Shown one piece after another: positions 23,733 through 35,575 of a DNA stretch of 64,000 nt. Origin of the DNA: Colias croceus (lineage: Eukaryota > Arthropoda > Insecta > Lepidoptera > Pieridae); the NCBI RefSeq assembly GCF_905220415.1, contig NC_059553.1, positions 1,386,501-1,450,500 of the forward strand, read 5' to 3'. The stretch's first letter is position 1; the number at the start of each line of letters is the position of its first letter. Below the pieces are notes generated by a model, which was not told the origin of the DNA, searched no databases, and was given only the letters and a program-made list of their open reading frames with translations. A program made the translations under genes and the position numbers.

Positions 23733-24569
23733 TAAATTTCACGTGTATTGGCTTAATTAAAATTTAAAATGCGACATTTATACTGTTTCATGTTTCTTGA
23801 ATTTTCAAACCTTAACTAGAACCGATTTTAATAAATTTTGTTAAGTAATAGTTTAGTTATTAACCACAAACTAACTATTAATTAAGATTTGAAAGGAAGA
23901 ACATTGTATTATTTTTTTACTTGATGCATTTCTTCGTATAAATTTGTAACTTGATTACTTGAGGGTGATTGAACCCCTGGCTGAGTGGTAGTGTGAATAA
24001 ATGATGTTCATATTTACTTTTAAAACCAATAAAGTTGTTTATAAATATACAATATTATGAACAACGTCTTGTTTTTGTTATTTTTTATATTAATCTAGCC
24101 GCTGCGCTCGTCTCAACTCCACAAAAGTGACCCGGGATAAAAACAAAATAAAATAAGGCCAATTGTGATAAGTGACTAAGGAAAAGCTCTCTGCTATATA
24201 GTTATTTTTTTTTAATCGGTCCCGCAGGTATTAAATGTACATCTTGCGTATTAAATGCTTAGTGCGTGCTGCGATAAATATTTGCGCAATTTTTATCAGT
24301 TGAATTCAGTTTTCAACCGAGAAACACAAGTAATAATTAAAGCTAAAATACACCCATAAATTCATTGCTTGTACCTAAGTACCTACATGAAATTATTGTA
24401 TTGTTATCGGTCTTTGATAAGTGTACAAAGTTTGTATTAAACCTATTCATTTAGAGATTTCTTTTGATGATCATTGAAAAACAGGTGCGAATTATCGATT
24501 ATAATATTCTACTTTAATAAAATGTATCTAGATTATTAATTTACTTGAAAATAATATTAAAAAACACTA
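23733..24569. other. No gene seen
   Basis: AT-rich spacer. I see nothing beyond short open frames without motifs. Confidence 0.5.
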
Positions 24570-25152
24570 ACGCCATCTATTGTCGACGGGAAAAAATTCT
24601 TCTACACACCCACATCTACGACATCTAGTGTCAAGTAGAAGCATTGAATTTAGCTGTCGTTTCGTTTAAGAAAACTAGATGGCGCTAATATTTGCTTTTT
24701 TTAAATAGTTAAAAAACGGTTGCGCACATAATATTAACTTTTTTTAATAATTTTGTGTAAAATTTTCATTTGAACGTAAATAATAAATAAGGGTAATTAA
24801 ATAAACAGAACTTTAATTAGATAACGCCATCTGTTGTCAAAAGGAATTAAATCTTTTTATATAAGAGACATCTAGTGTCAAGTAGAAGCATTAAATTCAA
24901 CTATTTCATCTCATTTAAAAAAAGTAAATGGCGCTATAATTTATTTTATATTTTGTTTGTATGAAAAACAGTTACGAAATAACGCTCTTTTTAATAATGT
25001 TATTTGATATATATATGCTTAAATTGCAATGTTATAAGACAAAATATTTTTATTAAAGACAGCGCCATCTATTGATGATAGGATTTAAATTTTTTAAATA
25101 AGAGACATCTAGTTTTCAATAGAAATTCGTCGTTTCATTTAACTTATTGTAG
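24570..25152. repeat. Tandem array (about 245-bp unit) with paired GCGCCATCT / AGATGGCGC motifs
   Basis: About 2.5 units. Each opens with A(C/G)CGCCATCT(A/G)TTG (24570, 24824, 25061), has ACATCTAGT(GTC) about 40-50 bp later (24620, 24868, 25105), and the first two close with (A/T)AGATGGCGCT-like sequence (24677-24686; 24926-24935 as AAATGGCGCT). Spacing is 254 then 238 bp. The third unit is cut by a short interspersed repeat at 25153. Confidence 0.85.
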
Positions 25153-25336
25153 ACTAGTGGTCCGTCCCGGCTTCGCCCGTGATATATGTTTCGCAATAAA
25201 AGGTAGCCTATGTCCTTTCTCGGGTATCAAAATATCTCTATACCAAATTTCATGCAAATTGGTTCAGTAGTTTAGGCGTTATTGAGTAACATATAGACAG
25301 ACAGACAGAGTTACTTTCGCATTTATAATATTAGTA
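25153..25336 (+). repeat. Short interspersed repeat with (CAGA)n
   Basis: Starts ACTAGTGGTCCGTCCCGGCTTCG and ends GCATTTATAATATTAGTAGG. It interrupts the tandem array at 24570-25152 and abuts a MITE fragment. Confidence 0.85.
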
Positions 25337-25346
25337 GGTATGGATT

Positions 25347-25430
25347 TCAAAAAACTTTAAACTGATATCGAAAGCCCTTTATCTAATGAGTAAAATGACA
25401 ATAATAACTTTTTAAAAATAAAACTTGTAC
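25347..25430 (+). repeat. Fragment of the MITE seen at 23189-23730
   Basis: CAAAAAACTTTAAACTG, ATCGAAAG and CTAATGAGTAAAATG match the left arm of the 23189 MITE, with substitutions. Confidence 0.75.
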
Positions 25431-26412
25431 AGCATCTACTGATACATATATTTTTTTTTTTCATTGTAAATTTGCGAATTACCTAATAAAAACCAAATCC
25501 CATACCTAGGTATATTGATATATTCTAACACCTATTTTTTGTTATTAGAATTTTCCATTTATATTTTAAACTTTTGGCAAATTTGTTAATGCATGTCAAC
25601 AAATTTTGTTTTTCAATTAGGTACAGCTACCTACCTACCTAGTTATAATTATTTTTATCGTAGGCGGTGTTTACTGGTGCCGAAATAAAAAGTTCCAATT
25701 AGGTAGGTATATCTTTTCAAACTTGATAGTTACTGTATGATACATCCCAAGGAGGATCATAATAATTATGTATTTTAAAATCGGACACCGTTAATTAATT
25801 AGGTACTTAAAAAATATTCAAATTAAAGGTCAAAATAATAACAACAAAGTGTTCCATAATTGAAGAATTTTAGATGCATTTTATTTTCCTTCTTATTGCT
25901 GGACTTTTATCTTTGAAAGCGAGAAGGATGCATGTATCTCGCTCGCTCTCATGTAAGCAGTATGTCCTCCCCCCGCGCGCCGCCGTCGTTTATTTCCTCG
26001 CGCCCGACAGTTTGGCGCGACTACCCCGCCTCCGCCTCGCCTCCTATTGACTGCGTTTCCATTATAGCTTTTTGATATAAAAATAATATCCCATTTTTTA
26101 TTATCACAGATTAAGCAAAATGAATGTAATTTTAGATTATAAAATGGATGATTAGATTAAGATATATTTGAATATGTAAACATATGTATATCGTATTTCA
26201 TTTGTACATTAAGTATTTTTATTTTTTATATACATATACCCATTACCCACCTAACTATCTTCACTTCAGAAAGTAATAATTATGATCGATGTTTCATAAT
26301 TATTAATTGTTTGAATCATTACATTACTACAATCTACATAATATTTATTACGCATATGGGAAAATATGTACCTAACAGCTACTTAATTTAAAAAAAATGC
26401 TTATTACTGTTT
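25431..26412. other. Gene-free interval with a GC-rich patch
   Basis: Mostly AT-rich. A GC-rich patch at about 25915-26055 contains GCTCGCTC, CCCCGCGCGCCGCCG and CCCCGCCTCCGCCTCGCC, i.e. GC-box-like sequence about 1.2 kb upstream of Jra. It could be a distal promoter element of Jra. No coding potential recognised. Confidence 0.45.
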
Positions 26413-26415
26413 TTG

Positions 26416-26568
26416 ACGTGACAACGTCTTATAATTCGATAGAGCCGGTTGCACGCGCGAAAAAACATGACTCATGCGGCGTTACCTCGCTCTGAGGCGT
26501 GTAAGGCTTGAAGTGCAAGCGAGAGCGCGGAACGAGCGACAAAGAAGCACAATCGGACGTTGTCACGT
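26416..26568. repeat. 13-bp inverted repeat enclosing a GC-rich block with an AP-1 site
   Basis: ACGTGACAACGTC (26416-26428) and its exact reverse complement (26556-26568) flank 127 bp that include TGACTCA at 26468-26474. This could be a small MITE or a Jra enhancer. The repeats themselves resemble CRE half-sites (TGACGTGA at 26414). Confidence 0.6.
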
Positions 26569-26966
26569 TCAACTATCGTCAGTAAACCGACTTTACGGTC
26601 ACGTAATTTTTTGTTTAGGTGGTAATACACCATTTCTTAAAATAAAAATTACATCAAAGTTTTTCAAATATTTAATAATTTCTTTGTGTTTAAGATTTCT
26701 AGTGATTATCAGAACCTTTTCAAAAGAGAATTTCCCACACTATCCTGATATAATTATTACTTTATAAATAAGTAAGTAATCCTCTTACATTATTCAACGA
26801 AGAAAGGATCAGTGAATGGTTTAATTTTTAAGCACAATAATTAAAAGTTAATGCAATAAATCGTTATCGCGAGTGTAATGGAAACAGTGCCGTCGATTCT
26901 CAGTAATCGCACCAAGTCGTAAACAGCCCGCTGTGGCCTCGCGCTTCGTTACGATCCGTGTGCCCA

Positions 26967-27074
26967 CCAATAGCACGCAAGTTTCGCGTCATATAGCGTC
27001 ATATTCGGCCAATAGGACGTCGAAAATTTGACGCTAACGCTAAAAATAGCTTATCTGAGTCATGGAATAAAAGC
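26967..27074 (+). promoter_or_regulatory. Proximal promoter of Jra
   Basis: From 5' to 3': CCAAT at 26967-26971, a second CCAAT at 27009-27013, a perfect MEF2-type site CTAAAAATAG at 27040-27049, and a perfect AP-1/TRE site TGAGTCA at 27056-27062. A TATA-like AATAAAAGC follows at 27066-27074. The first Jra ATG lies 127 bases downstream. The same kinds of site (CCAAT, AP-1, MEF2) make up the proximal promoter of mammalian c-jun, where AP-1 gives positive autoregulation. The transcription start is not determined here; TCAGT at 27170-27174 is another initiator candidate. Confidence 0.65.
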
Positions 27075-27200
27075 AGTGGTTGTTTCTTGACAATGTTTAG
27101 AAACAAGTGGAACGCCGAGCGTAGTGGACGTGCGTTTTCGCATAAGAAAGTTTTGTTCGTGTAGTGAGTTCAGTGATACCGAGTGATTCGGTGCTAACAC

Positions 27201-27923
27201 ATGGTTCGGTCCGGCCACGGGATGGAGACCACTTTCTACGACGAGCAGTATCCCCTCAGCGGACCAGTAGAGAATTTGAAAAGATCATTAACATTGGATT
27301 TGGATTTCGGCAGAGGCAAGCGGGCTCGCGGCCCGCCTGTGCTGTCGTCGCCGGACTTGCAGCTGCTGAAGCTCGGCTCTCCCGAGCTGGAGAAGCTGAT
27401 CATGCAGAACGGCATGATCACCACCGCAACTCCGACGCCCGGCGGGCCGGTGCTGTTCCCCCCCGCGGCGCCCACGGAGGAGCAAGAGATGTACGCGCGG
27501 CCATTCGTCGAGGCGCTCGACAAGCTGCACCACGGCGAGCCCGCGCCGCTCGCGCCGCACTCGCGCATCGTGTACGCCGACCTCGACCGCCCGCTCGACC
27601 GGTACCCCACCCCGGTGGTCAAGGACGAGCCCCAGACCGTCCCGAGCGCCACAAACTCGCCCCCACTCTCCCCCATCGACATGGACTCCCAGGAGAGAAT
27701 CAAATTGGAACGCAAGAGGCAGAGGAATCGAGTGGCCGCCTCCAAGTGCAGACGGCGGAAACTTGAACGTATCTCGAAGCTGGAAGAGAAAGTGAAGTTA
27801 CTGAAGGGCGAGAACGCGGAGCTGGCGCAGATGGTGGTGAAGCTGAAGGACCACGTCTCGCGGCTGAAGCAGCAGGTGCTGGAGCACGCCAACGGCGGCT
27901 GCCACATCGACACGCACTTCTGA
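27201..27923 (+). CDS. Jra: Jun-related antigen, AP-1 bZIP transcription factor
   Basis: Single-exon gene, 240 residues. An alternative start at Met8 (27222) has a better context (G at -3 and +4) and gives METTFYDE, the conserved Jun N-terminus. The delta/JNK-docking segment NLKRSLTLDL lies at 25-34, JNK-type SP sites at Ser50 and Ser60 (SSPDLQLLKLGSPELEKLI), and a TPTP site at 77-80. The VKDEPQTVP segment (about 140-148) and PPLSPIDMDSQERIK include GSK3-type and SUMO-type sites. The basic region at about 168-190 carries RNRVAASKCRRRK. The zipper leucines are L194, L201, L208, L215 and L222. The protein should dimerise with Kayak/Fos and bind TGAGTCA in the nucleus, downstream of JNK. The coding region is much more GC-rich than its surroundings. 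No break or missing residue seen. Confidence 0.97.
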   Translation: MVRSGHGMETTFYDEQYPLSGPVENLKRSLTLDLDFGRGKRARGPPVLSSPDLQLLKLGSPELEKLIMQNGMITTATPTPGGPVLFPPAAPTEEQEMYARPFVEALDKLHHGEPAPLAPHSRIVYADLDRPLDRYPTPVVKDEPQTVPSATNSPPLSPIDMDSQERIKLERKRQRNRVAASKCRRRKLERISKLEEKVKLLKGENAELAQMVVKLKDHVSRLKQQVLEHANGGCHIDTHF

Positions 27924-29348
27924 GCGCGCGCGCCGCCCTTCCCCACATTCCATGCTAGTCGCGCCCGCTCGGACGCAGCATACAAAGCAATTTGTGATCT
28001 TAATTTTATCGTGTAATATATAGTTAACTCTAGTGATAAGGTGATAAATAAAAGATGCTCTGGTGTTAAGTCTGAGGCGGAACCTCCGCTCGTTCGAAGG
28101 ATGTACTTAGCGGTTCACGAGTGTAGCTTCCTTTGTAAGTCGCAGTTTTATCGTTTTCCTTGTATCAGTATTGCGTCGTCTCATAGAATAGTGTAGAAAC
28201 TAGAAAGGATAATCGTGCAACGTCATTGGACTGCAAACTGAGCGAGACTGATGCGACGTTGCCAGCTCTACGTTTATTGCTTCCCGCACGGCGCACCGCT
28301 GTGGTTTCGACATTTCGAACCGCCAAATTGGAATTTCCATTGTTCATTTGCGTTCGAAGTGACCTGACGGCGCGGTTTTATAATATTTTTGTCGTTTCGC
28401 TTTGCATGATAAACAGATGCACAATTTTACAAACTGAAAGAGAGGCCCGATTTGACAGGGCCGCAATGGTATTGGTGCGATAGAGAGGGATATACGGTAG
28501 AGCTGGCAACGGCGTATCACAAGTCACGAGCGGATGTTCTGCTAATTAAAATTCCGCCTGCGCCGCCCTCGCGGAATGGCGGCCATGTGTTCGGCAATCG
28601 GACGTTCCGAATCACGTTTTGTTGCACAAGGTTAACTTTTTCATCGCTTCGCGGCGCCTCGGTGCCTGATGAAATAGTTGATACATGCTGGATGATTACA
28701 AAAAGCTCGTGTGAAAGACTGATCGTATGCGAGACCGAGTGAGTTGTAATTTGTGAGTGAGATTTATGAGTGTGAGTTCTTGTACGTTTCAGAACTGACC
28801 CGGTGCTCTTTAGAGGTCTTGTAACATGAGGCCGTCCGATTTTGATGGATGTATGAAAGCTGAGTGAACGAATGAGTTTGAATAGGATGGGTACAAGTGC
28901 GATGTATTTATTAGTGAGAATGGTTAATTATTAGAATCAAGTAGCAATCTCGAGTGCCTACGCTTTGTAAACGGAAGCCTATAACTACGTTTTTATTGTT
29001 TTTGTTACCATTTAAAATGTGCTACAGTAAAATTGTTCTGTACCATTGTCTTCTTTAGGTATTTTAAGTAATTATACCAACTAACAAGTTGAATTGTTAT
29101 TATATATTATATTGGGGGAGCTCGTCTGTAAATGTTGTTTAATATATTTGTGAAATACGCGATAGTCTGACGAGTGAACCCTTTTGTATTATTTTTATAC
29201 AAAAAGATTTCAGAATGTTAACAATAATTTGTAAGTTTATAAATGATAAAGAACAGTTATAACTAAAATAATATATTTCTATAAATTTAACAAAGTATAT
29301 TGTTTTATACTGAACATATTGTATGATAAAAGAATGGAGAGAAATAAA
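27924..29348 (+). other. Probable Jra 3' UTR
   Basis: Polyadenylation signals AATAAA occur at 28047-28052 and 29343-29348. The sequence to about 28800 keeps an intermediate GC content and lacks the surrounding transposons, which suggests a long transcribed UTR. The open frames at 28226-28483 and 28452-28742 have no recognisable motif and I do not call them genes. Confidence 0.5.
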
Positions 29349-31795
29349 TTATGAAGATTATTATACCATTTAATATTCTCTTTTATTTATCCCAAAATTA
29401 TGTTTTATGGAGCTGTTGAAGATTGTAAACATAAGAAAGCGTCTACTGCAAAATAAACACAGAGAATGACACCATTAGACACAATATATTATCATGTAAG
29501 AAATATAACACCAATGTAAAAAATAATGGTGATGTAGTTCAAACGAATTGATAATAAACGTCATTACTATTCATTATTGTCTATTCAGAAATCACGCCCA
29601 CGAAGTGTGACGTGAAAAAGAAAGTGACAGACGAGTCTGAGCCAACTGACATTGAATTAAACTTACCTATATTTCTTGCTTATTGCATCATGTGACGCAA
29701 TAATTATAAGGAGTAAAAAAAAGAGTAATAAATTAATGTCGACTCGTTAGTTTTTCCTGTAAGCTTATGTAGGCCAAAATATTTTCCGAGAAACTATAAA
29801 GTAGAGGGAAAACATTGATCCTCAACAAGAAAAAATAGTTATCCATGTGCATTGTGCATGTATGCTAACGAACGCTATTTTTCTTTTCAGTATATTTTGA
29901 TTTAGTGTATTAAGTACCGTATTTTATTGGTTCTGATAATATTATATTATTAAGTACGTCCATTATTCAACATTGTGTGCCTATTTACATGCTATTTACT
30001 TAGTTTCGTAATAAAGGTCAACGGACTTTTGGACTTACATAACATGCACTGCTTACCTAAATAAATAGTAAAGTTTATATGTATTATGAACATTATGATT
30101 ATTATTTATTATACCCACATATTGAAAAAATGTATTGCGCATTCGGCCTGTCAAAATGACGTTTCACGCATAAAGGCAAAATAAAGAATCAAAAAATTGT
30201 GTTCAATATAATATGTCCAACGATCTTCATGTTGCCAAACAAATGCGACACCAATTGCATGTTTGCTTGCAGTTGCAATGCTGCTTTGCGGCTAATTATT
30301 TATTATATTCCATGTTTACGATAACATTATTATGAAGGCGTGCGTCAGCTGTCATTTAATTATGATTAAATTCGTCATAAATGTCACGTTCGTTGAACAC
30401 AGTTTGTACACATTTCAGATCAATGATTTTAGATAAACATATCTATAAATATAACGAAGGTCACTCATGAACATCGGTGCCAAATGGATTCAACCGGACA
30501 TCCGAATACCAGATGACGTGACGTGATTACTTTGATAATGGATACGTTTTGTTTGAATTTGTGTGACACGATTCTCTGTGATATGGTAAACAATCGTGCT
30601 TAATAAAAAAAAATCAGTTCACTGTATCAGTGTGTTGTAATTCATTCTAGAATTTTCCAAAATTAATAACAGTTTTTTAAACGTTCCAAAATCAAAAGTA
30701 TTTATGAACATGTTTTGTTCAAGACCGGTATTTTCTCATATAAATAATTGATCTTTATCTACCACTAACACATTCATTTTTTTTTATTTGAATCTGCAGA
30801 GAATTACAATATGCAAAAACATAATATTTTTTTATTCCATCATTATATAAAATATTATATCTACACAAACTTAACAGCAAAAATTAATGAAAATATTGTA
30901 AAATCTGGCGCGTTTTAAAAATCAAACGTAAATATAGTAAGCTCTTAAAAGTTTCCATGACACCAATTTTATGGAAAATTTCAACCGACCACTCTGCGTC
31001 TTGAGTTGTTTTTGATTTATCATTTTATTATGTACTTTAAATTGATGGTTTAATTTATAACTGGTTAAGTAGCTAAAATTTTATAATCATGAGAATGTAC
31101 ATAGATAGGTAGCAGATGAAATTAAAACGTTGATATTTTTTCATCGACCTTGTAATGAGTTAAAAAAATATGAGTGTATTTTTTTTTAAATAGGGCAATT
31201 TTATGTTATTTATTAAAAAACAATTTATTGAAACAGTTTTTTTTAACAAACATGTACATTCTACATTGGTAGGTACACCGTACATGTATGATTTTTTAAA
31301 GGGATCTAGGGCACAGTGGCTCAAGATCAAAGGGGAAAGTACAGAAACTGAATATTATTTACCCTTGAATAAAACGAAATTAGATTCATATCAAACATTT
31401 ATTTATTCTCACAGTCCTCTCCTTCATGTCATACAAGAATAACTTATTTTCAAAAAATTGAAGTCTGGAGTAACTGGACTAAACTGGCTACGTTTCTGAA
31501 AGGACGGTTAGCCGAGGTCTCCGCAAGTAAAACCACGGGCTCCTGCTAGTAAAAATAATCGTTTTAGGTCCCCTAGAAAGTCCTAGATTTCATTGTTTTA
31601 TATTCATAAGTGGGTCAGTGCAACAACATGTAGTTAATATGGGCATTGTTATACATTTAATAATTTACAAACAGTCGTGTTTTAACTCGTACGTCTGATG
31701 TTATTTAAACAATTATATTTTCAATAGCGAAGGAACGCTCTTTGAATGTTTATGAAAATACAATCTATTTTATTATTTTAAGAATGGCAGTGTTT
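29349..31795. other. No gene seen
   Basis: AT-rich spacer. The open frame at 31203-31442 (79 residues) has no family motif. A short repeat-like scrap (ACCACGGGCTCCTGCTAGT) lies at about 31530-31550. Confidence 0.5.
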
Positions 31796-32656
31796 TATAG
31801 GTCTACCAGAATCTGATGGCATATTTATATTTAAGAAATAAAAGATTTTCATGTGGCAACTTATTTGACAACTATCAAATTGGTTGTCAAATTATTTGTC
31901 TTCTTTACAGTTGATGAATAATTTTTAGGATTTTGTCTAAAAAATCTTCGAAAATGTCGAAAATGCCGCTGCGATCACAAGCGAGATGTGTTGTTTATAT
32001 TGTTGATAAGAAAACATTCGATGAAGAAGGGTCCAACACATCACAATTTTCAATTTTGAAGATTTTATTGGTAAATTGGACTTACCCGTTTTGATACTTT
32101 AAATTAAAAAAATATAATATGTAGGTAACTATAATATTGTTTGTTGATGAGAATATAATTTTATGAAAACTTATTACAGGAGTTTCCAATACGGCTATTC
32201 TTCAAGTTAAAGCTGTCCAAGTCAATTTTATAATGTGTATCTGTTATTACTTACGAAAATAAACATAGTTTTATTTTATTTTTATTTTATTTAATAAAAA
32301 AATATAAGCAGTTTTGATCTACATTATCATTATATCGATATTTTCACATGGCATACTGGTAATAAATATACAAATATAGGTATGTGTAAATAATAATATG
32401 TATTACCTGTATACTGTATAAAAGTAATATGTATAATTGTACCTATATTATACATGTAAGTATGTACCTACCTATATAATATTAAGTGGATATCTCATTA
32501 TTAAGTACAGTATTGTCCACTTAAGTAATGTGACTAATGATATTGAGGACAATATAAAAAATAAGCAGTATCAAGATCGTTCAGTCCATTTTCCCTAGGG
32601 TTGCACACTCAAAATTTTGATTTCCCTAATTGCCATCAGATTCTGGTTTACCTATA
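31796..32656 (+). mobile_element. DNA transposon remnant, copy 1 of a pair
   Basis: The element spans 31800-32652 and is flanked by TATA on both sides. The ends are GGTCTACCAGAATCTGATGG and the inverted ..CCATCAGATTCTGGTTTACC. It is strongly similar along its length to 34170-35006. Both keep a 46-codon frame resembling a transposase N-terminus. The TATA could be the target duplication, or TA with two bases belonging to the element. Confidence 0.85.
31954..32094 (+). CDS. 46-residue truncated transposase-like ORF (copy 1)
   Basis: ATG to TGA, 46 codons, starting MSKMPLRSQARCVVYIV. In general form (MSK..LRSQAR..V..V, then acidic residues) it resembles the start of helix-turn-helix proteins of Tc1-like insect transposons, from memory and without a search. 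The homologous frame in copy 2 has the same length and no indel. It is probably the leftover N-terminus of a transposase. Confidence 0.45.
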   Translation: MSKMPLRSQARCVVYIVDKKTFDEEGSNTSQFSILKILLVNWTYPF

Positions 32657-34165
32657 GACGTATTATCCAGGACTATAGACTTTATAAGCTGATCGATTGT
32701 AAGCTATTGAAAGTGCCTAAAATCCTGTAAGAGGTTCTTACTCCTAATCTGCTAAATGTAACAATTTCTAAACATAAGCCAAAACCGTTGGCTTGAGTTT
32801 TGAAGTGAAACGTTACGCGTGACATTTTTCCGTTACGCGCCATCTTTTTCTTATTCCTACCACTCGTGATTCGACGTATTTCTGTTATTCTGTAAAGTTG
32901 CACAATATAGTAAATTATTTTTTGAAAAATAAGGTCATAAAGAAGTTTCATTTTTTACGTGTGTACACTAGTACCTACACGCACACATTTTTTATAGATG
33001 TCACACATATTCACAACGATTTGAATGAACTTTTTGTAATAATATTACTATGAACAATTAAATCTTAATTAAAAAAAAATTCTAACGACTTCATACCTAA
33101 TAAGTTTTATTTCAATACATCCTATTATGGATACAGTGCGTATATAGGTATACAGCCATCAAATAAAAAAAAAAGAAAAACCCGTATACAATAAGTATAC
33201 CTAATATACTTTCCTGACAATAGTGTTTGGAAGCAGTCCAAGGAACCTCTGCGTGCGGTCGGTTTCTCTGTACTGGCTACCGACAAGCGGTGACTCATTG
33301 GTTAGAACACAAAAAAACGTAATGTGTGGACAGATACTAATAGGAGTTGGTTGAGGCTTGTAAAGTCATACATCAGCTTTAGATGGTGCCTTTATACAAT
33401 GCGATAGGTACCTATATGAAAAAAAAAACATTTCATAATTCTTAATGAATTTCAAACAGACTTAGTTACGGTTTAGCGATTTGGGGGCTAGCTACATTTC
33501 ATACAATTTTATCATAATTTAAATTAGATTTAATAAGTACATTGACGTCACAGATCCCAATAATAGAAATGTTATGTTATGTAACATGGAACGTACGGTT
33601 ATGTATTGTATTGGAGATTTATTTTATTTTGTATCGACGACACGTGCGGCAGCTGGCGGAAAGCCAAGTATACAATTTTATTTCTTCAATTTATATAATA
33701 AAAGCTTATTTTCACATGTTGAATTATTCAATGCACATCTTTTTTACAGCTTCTATCTTTCAATCTTGCTTATTTTTAAGTCATAATTATGATAATAAAA
33801 ACAAGCTGGTTGGTGAAGTCTTGGTTTTTCTGCTTCTGTAATTTCATGAAAACATTTTGCTTTTTAAAAGATTTTATACAATATTAAACTCTTAACAATA
33901 ACGCAACGTAATAACAGTCGAAAATGTACATAAAGTACGTAATTTATTGCTGTCCCACAACATAAATTTGATTGAGTAAAAAGTAAAAACAGTATTGCCA
34001 TTCGTAAAAAAGTGTCAACGTTCAAATTGGCGCGCAAACCTTACCACTTTCACGAATTTCACAATGCAATGCAATGGCGGAAAGCGACTCCTGACACACT
34101 TTCTTTCATTGTTTACATGGCTGTGTTTGATTTAAACAGGTCCATAGAGAAACATAAGGAGATAA
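32657..34165. other. No gene seen
   Basis: Spacer between the two transposon copies. The open frames at 33542-33841 and 33574-33786 show no motif. Confidence 0.5.
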
Positions 34166-35010
34166 TATAGGTCTACCAGAATCTGATGGCATATTTATAT
34201 TTAAGAAATAAAAGATTTTCATATGGCAATTATATTTGACAACTATCAAAATGGTTGTCAAATTATTTGTCTTCTTTGCAATTCTTGAATAATTTTTAGG
34301 ATTTTGTCTAAAAAATCTTCGAAGATGTCGAAAAAGCCGCTGCGATCACAAGCAAGAGGTGTTGTTTATAATGTGTATAGAAAAACATTCGATGAAGAAG
34401 GGTCAAACACATCACAATTTTCAATTTTGAATATTTTATTGGTAAATTGGACTTACCCGTTTTGATACTTAAAATTTAAAATATTTTATGTAGGTAACTA
34501 ACTATAATATTGTTTTTTGATTACAATATAATTTTATGAAACTTATTACAGGAGTTTCCAATACGGCTATACGTCAAGTCCAAGCTGTCAAAGTCAATTT
34601 TATAATTATTTGTGTATCTGTTAATAGTTAATACTAACGAAAATAAACATAGTTTTATTTTATTTTATTGTTATTTTATTTTATAAAAAAAAAATATTAG
34701 CATTATCTAGTTTTGATCTGCATTATCATTACATCCATATTTTTACATGGCTTAATGATAATGAATATACAAATATAGGTATGTGTAAATAATAATATGT
34801 ATTACATAGATAAAAGTAATATGTATATTATACAATTAAGTGGATATCTCATTATTTGGTACAGTATTGTTCACTTATGTAATGTGACTAATGATGTTGA
34901 GGACAAAATAAAAAATACGCAGTATCAAGATCGGTCAGTCCATTTTCCCTAGGGTTGCACACTCAAAATTTTGATTTCCCCAATTGCCATCAGATTCTGG
35001 TTTACCTATA
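34166..35010 (+). mobile_element. DNA transposon remnant, copy 2 of a pair
   Basis: The element spans 34170-35006 with TATA at 34166-34169 and 35007-35010. It has the same ends and layout as the copy at 31800-32652 and differs by scattered substitutions and small indels. It lies in the same orientation about 1.5 kb away. Confidence 0.85.
34325..34465 (+). CDS. 46-residue truncated transposase-like ORF (copy 2)
   Basis: Same length and stop as the frame at 31954-32094. Starts MSKKPLRSQARGVVYNV. The two proteins differ at about seven positions, with no indel. Confidence 0.45.
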   Translation: MSKKPLRSQARGVVYNVYRKTFDEEGSNTSQFSILNILLVNWTYPF

Positions 35011-35497
35011 ATAATCCGCATCTCAAAAACGGTTCTTTGACTTTATGGCTCGGTGCGCAAAGGACAAAAATAACGAACAAAAGAATTGTTTTCAAACATG
35101 TAATGTACCTAACATAAAAGGTATTAAGCAGTTATTTAGTAAAACGTTGGACAGAGTGGTTTGGACTGATATTAACTGGATTTTGAACGTCGGTTCAAAG
35201 AGCAGAATTAATATGTCAAGTTTAATATTAAATATATGCATTAGTAATAATATCATCCGTTGTACTAAATATAATATAAGCTAATTATAATGACTAATTA
35301 ATTTCTACATAACAAGCGGTATTTCTTTATAATTATTTTGCGGACAGCTCTACTAGGACAAACAATACAGTGCATATTTTATATTTAGAGATACATAATT
35401 ACACATTAATAGACCTTAATTTTACTAGGACTGCTCTTGATTTTTTTTACAAATATGTTTTAGGTACCTATAAAATATAAATCCATATAGAAAAGCA
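35011..35497. other. No gene seen
   Basis: AT-rich. The open frame at 35045-35284 is not recognisable. Confidence 0.5.
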
Positions 35498-35575
35498 ATC
35501 ATAGGTGGCTGAAAGGTCAGGCCTCGCCACGTTACAGGGAGAGACGCAGGTTCGAATCCCGCCTCATGTTCGAAT
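35498..35575 (+). ncRNA. tRNA-like sequence (SINE head or tRNA relic)
   Basis: TGGCTGAAAGG at about 35507 fits a pol III A box and GGTTCGAATCC at about 35551 fits the B box. The T stem (GCAGG/CCCGC) has one mismatch and the acceptor stem does not pair well. There is no adjacent A-rich tail. It is more likely a SINE head or decayed tRNA than a working tRNA gene. Confidence 0.5.
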